From an uncultured Clostridia bacterium (GTDB taxonomy: Bacteria; Bacillota; Clostridia; Christensenellales; Aristaeellaceae), in the NCBI GenBank assembly GCA_947631405.1, contig CANRLC010000003.1:1-64000 (forward strand): a stretch of 64,000 nucleotides of DNA, given 5' to 3'. Below are positions 10,873 through 19,217 of this stretch, piece by piece (the stretch's first letter is position 1; the number at the start of each line of letters is the position of its first letter). The position numbers were made by a program, and so were the translations under genes. The notes beneath the pieces are model-generated. The model did not search any database and was not told the origin of the DNA. It saw nothing but the letters and a program-made list of their open reading frames with translations.

Positions 10873-10898
10873 GAAAACCCCGCCCTTTCTCTCGTCTA
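10873..10898 (+). promoter_or_regulatory. candidate ECF-type (autoregulatory) promoter, copy 1
   Basis: gaaaac...CGTCTA, conserved with copy 2; spacing slightly shorter than the classic ECF spacing. Confidence 0.45.
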
Positions 10899-10903
10899 AA
10901 TCT

Positions 10904-11458
10904 ATGGAGGGCCAAATTTGGAAAGAAGGTGAGCCGCACTTGGACGCGAACAAAGGGCAAGACGGCGAGCGCGAGCGGGCGGTTACCGCGCTCGTCGAGC
11001 GATACCAGACGGGGCTGCGGCGCGTGTGCTACGCCATCCTGAAGGATGAAGAGGCCGCAAACGACGCCGTGCAGGAGACGTTTCTCAAGGCGTACCGGGC
11101 GATGGATTCCCTCCGCGGGGAGGGCAGCGAGAAAGCGTGGCTGACGCGCATCGCCGTCAACACCTGCCGCGACATGCGCCGCACGGCGTGGTTTCGCCGC
11201 GTCGACCGCCGCGTGGAGATCGAGGACTTGCCGCTGGCGAGCGAAGCGCCCAGCGAGGAAAACGCCGAACTGGCGCTCGCCATCCTGCGCTTGCCGCGAA
11301 AGCTGCGGGAGGCGGTGCTCCTTTATTACTACCAAGATTTGACCCTGCGGGAGACGGCGCAGGCGCTGGGCGTCTCGACGGCCACCGCGTCAAAGCGGAT
11401 TCGCAGCGCGCACGCGCGGCTTCGCGACCTGCTGGAAGGGAGGGATTCTCGTGAATAA
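10904..11458 (+). CDS. ECF RNA polymerase sigma factor, copy 1 (true start may be TTG 10940)
   Basis: ALVERYQTGLRRVCYAILKDEEAANDAVQETFLKAY (region 2), LREAVLLYYYQDLTLRETAQALGVSTATASKRI (region 4). Confidence 0.92.
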   Translation: MEGQIWKEGEPHLDANKGQDGERERAVTALVERYQTGLRRVCYAILKDEEAANDAVQETFLKAYRAMDSLRGEGSEKAWLTRIAVNTCRDMRRTAWFRRVDRRVEIEDLPLASEAPSEENAELALAILRLPRKLREAVLLYYYQDLTLRETAQALGVSTATASKRIRSAHARLRDLLEGRDSRE

Positions 11459-13055
11459 GCGCCAAGACGCAGAAAAGATCCGGCGCGCACTCGACGCGTC
11501 CCTCTCCGGCCTGCAGGACGATCCGTGGCTCGCGCAGCGCGTCGTTGCCGCGGCGAAAGGAGAAAAGAAAGTGAAAAAGAAGATTTCTGTCGGTTTGGCC
11601 GTCGCGCTCGTCCTCGCGATGCTCGCGGCGACGGCGCTCGCCGTGGGGATGATGAACTACTTCTCCGGCTTTGCAAAGCTGGAGAACGAGTATGGCGAGT
11701 ACGAGCAGTGGCCGGGCAGCGCGAAGGTACAGCTTGTCGAGCTGATGCTGGAATGTGGCATGCTGAATGACGAAGATACGCCGCAGTGGACGGACGATCT
11801 GACGGGCGAGGCAAAGGAGGCCGCCGCCGAAGAGATTCTCGGCGCTTATTTCGATGGCATGATTTATGTGGACACTTATAACGCGATGGTTCGCGTCCTC
11901 GGCCCCATTGAGCAGTGGACGGATGAACAGCGCGTGATGTACACGGAATTGCTGGAGAAGTATGGCAAATTAACCGATAGCTGGCCTGTGTTCCAGCTTC
12001 CGGGCAAGGACGATTTGACCCGTGAACAGGCCGTGGAGCGGGCAAAGGAAGCGCTGCTGAACGTTTTCTCTTTGGACGCGGAGTATCTCGACAGCCTGCC
12101 TGTAGATGCGCTTTTCCGTGCTGAAATAAATGAGTTTGGCCTGCCCGAAGACGAGCCTTTCTGGACTGTCGAGATTGGCTACGGCGATACTGGACACTGG
12201 GTACACATGAAGCGCAATGGCGAAATCGTCGCTTTGTCTGTGCCGGGCAGCTCCTATGTCTACTGGGGAGAAGACATTCTTGATCGCGCCAAGATTGTGG
12301 AACCGGACGAACATGATGCGACCCGTGAGGAAGCGATTGCGAACGCTCGTCATTCTCTGACGGAGGTCATGAACCTGTCCTCCGATGATGTGGACGCGAT
12401 GACTGCCACAGCGCAATTCTTCTATCACGAGCGCTATGCGCACGGAAATGAACCCATATGGCTTGTAAACTGGAGCCGTGACGGTGAAATCCTTTATCGC
12501 GTACTGCTTGGCTATGACGGCAGTCCCATCGATGTGGAGCCGTCCGGCAAGCAATTCGACGTGACGAACCGCACGGAACTCACCCTCGGCGATCTGTGGC
12601 GCGAACAGTGCGAAGGCTTCGGTTTCAACGCTGCTCTGGACGACCGCGCGGGCGGATTCTATTATTGGTGGTCGCTAGAGGATAAGGCGCGCTTGTACGA
12701 AGTGATGGCGCCGATCGTTGCGGAATATGCAGCGACGCACCCTTACCTGAGCGAGAATGAACCCTACTGGCAGTGGACAAGAAACGTCAGCAGCATTCCC
12801 GCAAACAATGCAATCTCTCAGGAAGCTGCATTTTCAACCGCTATGGAAGCCATGACGGAGATCGTGGGGGAACGCCCCGATATTTCTCAGGTGGGCGTGT
12901 TCTATTACACGACGAAGTCGGAAAGGCCCGAATGGCGTTTCGCATACCGTTTAGCGGGCGTTGCCATCGACGCAAACAGCGGCGATATTCTCTTTCAGAA
13001 GGAATTCTCGCAGTCGTATGACATTGGTGATTTCTTGGCTGAAATCATTCCATAA
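11451..13055 (+). CDS. membrane-anchored anti-sigma-like protein with PepSY-like ectodomain, copy 1
   Basis: overlaps sigma gene; single TM KKKISVGLAVALVLAMLAATALAVG then ~460 aa ectodomain with PepSY-like repeats. Confidence 0.7.
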   Translation: MNKRQDAEKIRRALDASLSGLQDDPWLAQRVVAAAKGEKKVKKKISVGLAVALVLAMLAATALAVGMMNYFSGFAKLENEYGEYEQWPGSAKVQLVELMLECGMLNDEDTPQWTDDLTGEAKEAAAEEILGAYFDGMIYVDTYNAMVRVLGPIEQWTDEQRVMYTELLEKYGKLTDSWPVFQLPGKDDLTREQAVERAKEALLNVFSLDAEYLDSLPVDALFRAEINEFGLPEDEPFWTVEIGYGDTGHWVHMKRNGEIVALSVPGSSYVYWGEDILDRAKIVEPDEHDATREEAIANARHSLTEVMNLSSDDVDAMTATAQFFYHERYAHGNEPIWLVNWSRDGEILYRVLLGYDGSPIDVEPSGKQFDVTNRTELTLGDLWREQCEGFGFNAALDDRAGGFYYWWSLEDKARLYEVMAPIVAEYAATHPYLSENEPYWQWTRNVSSIPANNAISQEAAFSTAMEAMTEIVGERPDISQVGVFYYTTKSERPEWRFAYRLAGVAIDANSGDILFQKEFSQSYDIGDFLAEIIP

Positions 13056-13106
13056 AAGAGGCGAGGGCGCTGTGTGCTATCACAGTCTGTCAAAGACCTG
13101 ACGCCG

Positions 13107-13200
13107 TCCATCGGCCTCGTTCGCCCAAGCATGACCTGCGCCAGCCTCATTCGGAGATGGAAGCGGCCACCGGCTGCCCGCCAGCCCAAAATGAACCGCA
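13107..13200 (+). repeat. dispersed copy of the 94-bp repeat
   Basis: tcggcctcgttcgcccaagcatgacctgcgccagcctcattcggagatggaagcggccaccgg matches units at 15469-15828. Confidence 0.85.
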
Positions 13201-13265
13201 GTTTTTTCCCCGAAAGTTTTCCCCCCAAAACCGTAAAAACCCCGCCCTTTCTCTCGTCTAAATCT

Positions 13266-13820
13266 ATGGAGGGCCAAATTTGGAAAGAAGGTGAGCCGCA
13301 CTTGGACGCGAACAAAGGGCAAGACGGCGGGCGCGAGCGGGCGTTTACCGCGCTCGTCGAGCGATACCAGACGGGGCTGCGGCGCGTGTGCTACGCCATC
13401 CTGAAAGATGAAGAAGCTGCAAACGACGCCGTGCAGGAGACGTTTCTCAAGGCGTACCGCGCGATGGATTCCCTCCGCGAGGAGGACAGCGAGAAAGCGT
13501 GGCTGACGCGCATCGCCGTCAACACCTGCCGCGACATGCGCCGCTCGGCGTGGTTCCGCCGCGTCGACCGCCGCGTGACGATCGAGGACTTGCCGCTGGC
13601 GAGCGACGCGCCCAGCGAGGAAAACGCCGAACTGGCGCTCGCCATCCTGCGCTTGCCGCGAAAGCTGCGGGAGGCGGTGCTCCTTTACTACTACCAAGAT
13701 TTGACCCTGCGGGAGACGGCGCAGGCGCTAGGCGTCTCGACGGGCACCGCGTCGAAGCGGATTCGCAGCGCGCACGCGCGGCTGCGCGACCTGCTGGAAG
13801 GGAGGGGTTTCTGTGAATAA
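13266..13820 (+). CDS. ECF RNA polymerase sigma factor, copy 2 (TTG start possible at 13302)
   Basis: same length as copy 1 and nearly identical protein; constant 2362-bp offset. Confidence 0.92.
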   Translation: MEGQIWKEGEPHLDANKGQDGGRERAFTALVERYQTGLRRVCYAILKDEEAANDAVQETFLKAYRAMDSLREEDSEKAWLTRIAVNTCRDMRRSAWFRRVDRRVTIEDLPLASDAPSEENAELALAILRLPRKLREAVLLYYYQDLTLRETAQALGVSTGTASKRIRSAHARLRDLLEGRGFCE

Positions 13821-15423
13821 GCGCCAAGACGTCGAAAGAATCCGGCGCGCGCTCGACGCGTCCCTCTCCGGCCTGCAGGACGATCCGTGGCTCGCGCAGC
13901 GCGTCGTCGCCGCGGCGAAAGGAGAAAAGAAAGTGAAAAAGAAGATTTCTGTCGGTTTGGCCGTCGCGCTCGTCCTCGCGATACTCGCGGCGACGGCGCT
14001 CGCCGTGGGGATGACCCGATACTTTTCCAGCTTTGCGGCTTTGGAAAACACCTACGGCGAGTACGAACAGTGGCCGGGGAGCGCGAAGGTCGAATTGGTT
14101 CAGACCATGCGCGAGAGCGAGCTGCTTTCGCAAGCGCAGGCTAAAGGATGGGACAAGGCGCAATCTGAGCGCGAAAAGGAAAAACTTGCCGAGCAGATTC
14201 TTGGAGATTACTTTGAGCGCTTAGTGAATGTGGACACCTATAACGTGATGCTTCAGCAGTTGGGGCAATTCGAGGATTGGCCGCAGGAAGAAAAGGCGCT
14301 GTACAGCTCCCTGCTGATCGAGTACGGCGTACAGAAGGACGATTGGCCGGTCTACCTGATGCCGGAGCAGGGCGATATGCAGCAGGACGAGGCGATACAG
14401 GCGGCGAGGGAAATCCTGTGCGAAAAGTTTATGGCGAATGAGCGGATTAAGGCCGCAAACGCGCGCGCGACGTTTCTTCAAAACGCCATGGAATACGGGG
14501 AGGCCCCGGTCTGGATTGTGGAATTGACCGAACCGAATCTGTTCTCCGGCGCGTACCGGGTCATTCTGGAGAGAAGCGGCGAGGTGCGGAGCTACGACGC
14601 GCCGGGCACGCTGCCCTATACCGCGGGCAAGGAGGAGGATATTCCGGCGGATGCGGAGATCGTGCAGCCCGGCGAATACGACCTGTCCTACGAGGAGATC
14701 GAGCGGATCGCGTGGGACAGCATACGGGAGATTGGGGACTTTGAAACGCGGATGCAGCGGATGACGCTCGACGCGGTATTCCTCTATGACGAGCGCTATA
14801 ACGATGGATGCGAACCGGTTTGGCTGGTCAGCTTCAAGGAAAACGGGGCGCAGGTGTACCGGATGCTCTTTGGTTACGACGGCGCGTATATCGACGGCGC
14901 ATTTGAAGGGTGCGAGTTTGAAAGGACGGCGCGGGATGACTGGGAGATCGACGCCAAATTTGATTTGGATTTTGCCTACTACACCGTGGAAGAGAAGGCC
15001 GCGTTCACGCAAAAGTGGAAGCCGTTGGTGGACGCCTATTGCCAGAGCCATCCCTACTATCCGAATTATAACAGCTTCTGGTATAAGGCTACGCGGCAGG
15101 TTTACGGGGTGCCGGGCGACGGGGACATCTCGCAGGAGGAGGCGACGCGCATCGCGAAGGAGGCCCTTATGGAGGAGGGACTGAGAGAGGAGACCATGGA
15201 TGACCGAAGGATTGCGTATACCTTTGACGTGACCGATCCCGAACAGCCCATCTGGAAACTCATGCTGTATCCGGTTCCGTTCGAGGCGCGGGACGACGCA
15301 TCGCCCGTTTCAGACCATTACAGCTATCAGGTCATCATCGACGGCGAGACCGGGAGCGTGCTGCACATCTACTGCAATTCGGATATGAGTCCGGACAGAA
15401 AGATCACAATATTCAACATGTGA
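13813..15423 (+). CDS. membrane-anchored anti-sigma-like protein, copy 2
   Basis: first ~65 aa near-identical to copy 1; ectodomain diverged. Confidence 0.7.
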   Translation: MNKRQDVERIRRALDASLSGLQDDPWLAQRVVAAAKGEKKVKKKISVGLAVALVLAILAATALAVGMTRYFSSFAALENTYGEYEQWPGSAKVELVQTMRESELLSQAQAKGWDKAQSEREKEKLAEQILGDYFERLVNVDTYNVMLQQLGQFEDWPQEEKALYSSLLIEYGVQKDDWPVYLMPEQGDMQQDEAIQAAREILCEKFMANERIKAANARATFLQNAMEYGEAPVWIVELTEPNLFSGAYRVILERSGEVRSYDAPGTLPYTAGKEEDIPADAEIVQPGEYDLSYEEIERIAWDSIREIGDFETRMQRMTLDAVFLYDERYNDGCEPVWLVSFKENGAQVYRMLFGYDGAYIDGAFEGCEFERTARDDWEIDAKFDLDFAYYTVEEKAAFTQKWKPLVDAYCQSHPYYPNYNSFWYKATRQVYGVPGDGDISQEEATRIAKEALMEEGLREETMDDRRIAYTFDVTDPEQPIWKLMLYPVPFEARDDASPVSDHYSYQVIIDGETGSVLHIYCNSDMSPDRKITIFNM

Positions 15424-15436
15424 TGACGAAGGCGTC

Positions 15437-15462
15437 CCCCAAAAAAGGCGGGGACGCTTTCG
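15437..15462 (+). terminator. terminator-like hairpin
   Basis: GCGTCCCC...GGGGACGC followed by tttc. Confidence 0.5.
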
Positions 15463-15468
15463 CCGCCC

Positions 15469-15828
15469 GTCGGCCTCATTCGCCTAAGTATGACCCGCTC
15501 CAACCTCATTCGGAGTTGGCGGCGGCCACCGGCCGCCTAGCGCAAAGGTTTAACCTCAGACCGTCGGCCTCGTTCGCCCAAGCATGACCCGCTCCAACCT
15601 CATTCGGAGTTGGCGGCGGCCACCGGCCGCCTGGCGCAAAAGATTAACCGCAGACCGTCGGCCTCGTTCGCCCAAGCATGACCTGCGCCAGCCTCATTCG
15701 GAGATGGAAGCGGCCACCGGCCACCCGGCGCAAAGGTTTAACCTCAAACCGTCGGCCTCGTCCGCTCGAGCTGGCATAGCAAACGACTTGTTCGGAGATG
15801 GAAGCGGCCACTGGCCGCGCCGCCCGCC
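15469..15828 (+). repeat. tandem array of imperfect 94-bp repeats (3 full units + 1 degenerate)
   Basis: units start at 15469, 15563, 15657, 15751 with GTCGGCCTC[AG]T[TC]CGC; period exactly 94. Confidence 0.93.
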
Positions 15829-15877
15829 AGCACGTTTGGAGGGAGTGGCGCATAGGATAGCGCGAGGAGGGATGCGC

Positions 15878-16024
15878 ATGGGATGGTGCGGCGGCAAGCG
15901 GCTCGCAGGCGCGCTGCTGGCGCTGGCGGGGATATTGCTGGTGTTCCTTTGCCTGCCCATGCAGTTCTTTTTGATCGTGCTGGGCATCGCGCTCGCCGCG
16001 GCGGGACTGCTGCTGCTCAGGTGA
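15878..16024 (+). CDS. 48-aa two-TM small protein
   Basis: ggagg SD 8 nt before ATG 15878; MGWCGGKRLAGALLALAGILLVFLCLPMQFFLIVLGIALAAAGLLLLR. Confidence 0.5.
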   Translation: MGWCGGKRLAGALLALAGILLVFLCLPMQFFLIVLGIALAAAGLLLLR

Positions 16025-16041
16025 CGGAAGGGGGCGAAAGG

Positions 16042-16125
16042 GTGAGCGTGCGAATGATCTGCATCCGCGCGCCGCGCTTTGTGCGCGCGCTGCTGCGGCT
16101 TTTCAGCGGAGGAAAGGCGGAATAG
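16042..16125 (+). CDS. spoVM: SpoVM-like 27-aa amphipathic sporulation peptide (candidate)
   Basis: MSVRMICIRAPRFVRALLRLFSGGKAE resembles SpoVM (IKLPKFLGGIVRAML pattern, conserved Pro); adjacent to rpmB-asp23-fakA-recG as in Bacillus. Confidence 0.65.
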   Translation: MSVRMICIRAPRFVRALLRLFSGGKAE

Positions 16126-16130
16126 GCAAA

Positions 16131-16161
16131 AAAGAAGGGGGGAGATAAACCCCTTCTTTCT
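16131..16161 (+). terminator. terminator hairpin
   Basis: AAGAAGGGG...CCCCTTCTTT. Confidence 0.65.
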
Positions 16162-16166
16162 GCTTC

Positions 16167-16256
16167 ACACCTTTGGGGATGCGGGGCGCTGCCCCGCCGC
16201 CCCGCTTAGGGGCTTTCCGATCGCCCCTAAGAACCCTTCGGTGCCACAACCTTTTA
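16167..16256 (-). repeat. family-1 hairpin element, copy A (core)
   Basis: reverse complement of ccgaagggttcttaggggcgatcggaaagcccctaagcggggcggcggggcagcgccccg. Confidence 0.85.
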
Positions 16257-16349
16257 AGGTTAAATCGCTTTAGAGAATTATGCAAGATTGCGAGAAGGTT
16301 TTTGACAAACCGCAAAATCCCTCCATTATTATGTCCGACAAGATAAAGC

Positions 16350-16376
16350 AAAAGCGGCGGAAATCCCGCCGCTTTG
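16350..16376 (-). terminator. terminator of rpmB
   Basis: AGCGGCGGaaatCCGCCGCT hairpin with minus-strand T-rich tail. Confidence 0.65.
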
Positions 16377-16395
16377 AGCTTTTCTTGACCGGGTC

Positions 16396-16587
16396 TTACA
16401 GCGCGCGCTCCACCTTGCCGCTGCGCAGGCAGCGGGTGCAGACGTTCATATGGCGAACGGAGCCGCCGACGTTGACGCGAACGCGCTGGGTGTTCGGCAG
16501 CCAAACGCGATTGGTCTTGCGGTTGGAGTGGCTGACGTTGTGGCCGCTCATGGCGCCCTTTCCGCAGACCTCACAGATCTTTCCCAT
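16396..16587 (-). CDS. rpmB: 50S ribosomal protein L28
   Basis: [38 protein letters not shown]. Confidence 0.96.
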   Translation of the reverse strand: MGKICEVCGKGAMSGHNVSHSNRKTNRVWLPNTQRVRVNVGGSVRHMNVCTRCLRSGKVERAL

Positions 16588-16813
16588 CATCACACCTCCT
16601 TTTGGTGCGCAAACAGTCATAACACGATGATTGTAGCACTTTTAAGCCCGAAAGGCAAGCGTTTTTGAAATTTTATCCCGAAATTCTTTGGAAGGAAAAC
16701 CCGCCGCGGGCTTTTTTTCCGGAATCCTTGTAAAAAACGCCGATTTCCTGTATACTGTATGTCGATCCATCGAGTTTTCGGGCCGCGAGGCCCTGCGCAA
16801 GGAGGATTTGTTC

Positions 16814-17164
16814 ATGGAATGCAAAATCAAGAACGATCTGGGTCAGATCACCATCAGCGAGGACGTCCTGCTCAAGGTTGCGGGCTACGCGGCGCTGGAG
16901 TGCTACGGCATCGTGGCGATGTCCAGCAAGCGCGCGAAGGACGGCTTTGTCGAGTGGCTGGGCCGCGAGAATCTCACCAAGGGCGTGCAGATCAACGTCA
17001 CGAACGACGGCATCGACATCGACCTGTTCATCATCGTCGAGTACGGCATCTCCATCGTTGAGGTCTGCAACATCATCAAGTCGCAGGTCTGCTACAAGAT
17101 CGAAAACATGGCCGGCGCCAAGGTGCGCAAGGTGAATATCTCGGTCGAAGGCATCCGCGTGTGA
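16814..17164 (+). CDS. Asp23/Gls24 family envelope stress response protein (YloU-like)
   Basis: GQITISEDVLLKVAGYAALECYGIVAMSSK...GIDIDLFIIVEYG. Confidence 0.9.
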   Translation: MECKIKNDLGQITISEDVLLKVAGYAALECYGIVAMSSKRAKDGFVEWLGRENLTKGVQINVTNDGIDIDLFIIVEYGISIVEVCNIIKSQVCYKIENMAGAKVRKVNISVEGIRV

Positions 17165-17186
17165 TGCCGTCTGGGAGGCGAATGAT

Positions 17187-18878
17187 TTGTCACAGAAAAC
17201 GATAGACGGGCTGCTTTTGAAGGAAATGCTCATCGCGGGCGCGGGCCTGCTGGAAAACAACCGCGAGGCCATCGACGCGCTCAACGTGTTCCCCGTGCCC
17301 GACGGCGATACGGGCACCAATATGTCCCTGACCATGAAGTCCACCGTCCGCGAGATCGCCGCGCAGGATCTGCCCGACGCGTCCCGGCTGGCCGACCTCG
17401 CCGCGCGCGGGGCGCTCAAGGGCGCGCGCGGAAACTCCGGCGTCATCCTCTCGCAGATTCTGCGCGGCTTCGCGCGCGGCATCGAGGGCAGCGCCGAGAT
17501 CGACGCGGCGCTCTTTGCGAAGGGCCTGCGCTCCGGCGCGGAGACCGCCTACAAGGCCGTGATGAAGCCCAAGGAGGGCACCATCCTCACCGTCATCCGC
17601 GTGATCGCCGAGGACTCCGCGCGCTATGTCCAGAAGAACCCCGACAACCTGCCGGGGCTGCTGGATAAGGTCATCCGCAGCGGCGAAAAGATCCTCGAAA
17701 AGACGCCGGATATGCTGCCCGCGCTCAAGCAGGCGGGTGTGGTCGATTCGGGCGGGCAGGGTCTGCTCACCGTGCTCAAGGGCTGGCGCGCCGCGTTCAA
17801 CGGCGAAAAGATCGAGGAGACCGCCGTCGCCGTCGGGGACGCCGCGTCCTTCGAGTTCGAGGACGACCACGACGCGCTAGAGGAGATCAGGTTCAAGTAT
17901 TGCACCGAGTTCATCATCCAAGAGATGAACCCGGGCGTCACGCAGGACGACGTGAACCGCTTCCGCACGCGGCTGACCCGCATCGGCGACTGCGTGGTCG
18001 TCGTCGGCGACTTCTCTCTGGTCAAGGTGCATGTACACACCAACGACCCCGGCAAGGCGCTGCAATACGCCTGCGAGCTGGGCGAGCTGGTCAACCTCAA
18101 GATCGACAACATGGCCGAGGAGCGCCGCGAGCGCCAGCGCATGGCGGAGGCCGCCAAGCGCGACGCAGAGCAGGCCGAGGCCGCGCCGCAGGACGGCGGC
18201 GACGCCCCGCAGGCGGAGGAGAAGCGCTACGGCATGGTCGCCGTGTCGCTGGGCGAGGGATTCTCCGGCATCTTCAGCGACCTCGGCGTCGATCACATCG
18301 TCGAGGGCGGGCAGACGATGAACCCCAGCATCGAGGACATTCTGGGCGCGGTGGACGCCGTGGGCGCGAAGACCGTCTTCGTGCTGCCCAACAACTCCAA
18401 CGTCATCCTCGCCGCGTCGCAGGCGGCGGAGCTGTCCGACCGCGAGGTGATCGTGCTGCCGACCAAGAACGTGGCGATGGGCATCGGCGCGGTGATCGCC
18501 TTCAACCCCGAGGCCGACGCGCAGGAGAACCGCGAGGCGATGACGCAGGCGGCCGAGCAGGTCAAGACCGGACAGATCACCTTCGCCGTGCGCGACACCG
18601 TCTTCGAGGACAAGGAGATCAAGGAAGGCGACATCATCGGCATCCACAACGGCCGCATCGAGGAGATCGGGCAGGACATCCACGACATCGCGCTGGAGCT
18701 GGCCCGCCACGTCGTGGAGGACGGCGATTCGCTGATTACCGTCTACTACGGCGAGGAGACGAAGGAGGAGGACGCAAGGCGTCTGGGCGACGAGCTGGCC
18801 GAGATGTTCTCCGACCTCGACGTCGAGGTGCAGTACGGCGGCCAGCCGCTCTACTACTACCTGATCGCCACCGAGTGA
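17187..18878 (+). CDS. fakA: DAK2 domain fatty acid kinase catalytic-like protein (FakA/YloV)
   Basis: LNVFPVPDGDTGTNMSLTM, RGARGNSGVILSQILRGFA; TTG start. Confidence 0.9.
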   Translation: MSQKTIDGLLLKEMLIAGAGLLENNREAIDALNVFPVPDGDTGTNMSLTMKSTVREIAAQDLPDASRLADLAARGALKGARGNSGVILSQILRGFARGIEGSAEIDAALFAKGLRSGAETAYKAVMKPKEGTILTVIRVIAEDSARYVQKNPDNLPGLLDKVIRSGEKILEKTPDMLPALKQAGVVDSGGQGLLTVLKGWRAAFNGEKIEETAVAVGDAASFEFEDDHDALEEIRFKYCTEFIIQEMNPGVTQDDVNRFRTRLTRIGDCVVVVGDFSLVKVHVHTNDPGKALQYACELGELVNLKIDNMAEERRERQRMAEAAKRDAEQAEAAPQDGGDAPQAEEKRYGMVAVSLGEGFSGIFSDLGVDHIVEGGQTMNPSIEDILGAVDAVGAKTVFVLPNNSNVILAASQAAELSDREVIVLPTKNVAMGIGAVIAFNPEADAQENREAMTQAAEQVKTGQITFAVRDTVFEDKEIKEGDIIGIHNGRIEEIGQDIHDIALELARHVVEDGDSLITVYYGEETKEEDARRLGDELAEMFSDLDVEVQYGGQPLYYYLIATE

Positions 18879-18949
18879 CGCGCTGCGCCGCGCCGCGGGA
18901 CGCGCTCCCGCCGCGCGGCGTTTTAGCGCGTATTTGAATGGAAAAGGCA

Positions 18950-18978
18950 ACCCCAAAACTGAGCGGCCGTGGGCCGCG
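18950..18978 (+). repeat. 29-bp direct repeat, left copy (flanks family-1 copy B)
   Basis: accccaaaactgagcggccgtgggccgcg; 28/29 identical to 19218-19246. Confidence 0.9.
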
Positions 18979-19000
18979 CGGGCAGACAAAGAAGAAGCCT

Positions 19001-19184
19001 TCAGCTTGTCAAAAAAGTCATTGTACTATCTAGCGTAATCCTTAAAAGCTTTTACAACCATCAAAGTTTGGGGGCCGAAGGGTTCCTAGGGGCGACCGGA
19101 AAGCCCCTAGGTGGGGCGGCGGGGCAAAGCCCCGCACTCCTCGGAAGCTTGAAGGCAGTGAAATGGGGTTTTTCGACAGACTGA
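19001..19184 (+). mobile_element. family-1 MITE-like hairpin element, copy B
   Basis: TIR TCAGCTTGTCAAAAAA / TTTTTCGACAGACTGA around a conserved two-hairpin core. Confidence 0.65.
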
Positions 19185-19186
19185 GC

Positions 19187-19214
19187 CTTTTCTCCCCCGG
19201 AGGGGGGAGAAAAG
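19187..19214. other. perfect 12-bp stem hairpin just upstream of recG
   Basis: CTTTTCTCCCCC-GGAG-GGGGGAGAAAAG. Confidence 0.75.
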
Positions 19215-19217
19215 ACG

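Noticed and set aside
15469-15828. 94-bp tandem repeats as a CRISPR array
   Set aside because: The whole unit repeats with no unique spacers, and no cas genes are present.
18969-19184. 71-aa ORF MGRAGRQRRSLQLVKK...
   Set aside because: Lies inside and across family-1 copy B; the similar peptide GAEGFLGATGKPLGGA at 24285 only reflects the shared hairpin DNA.
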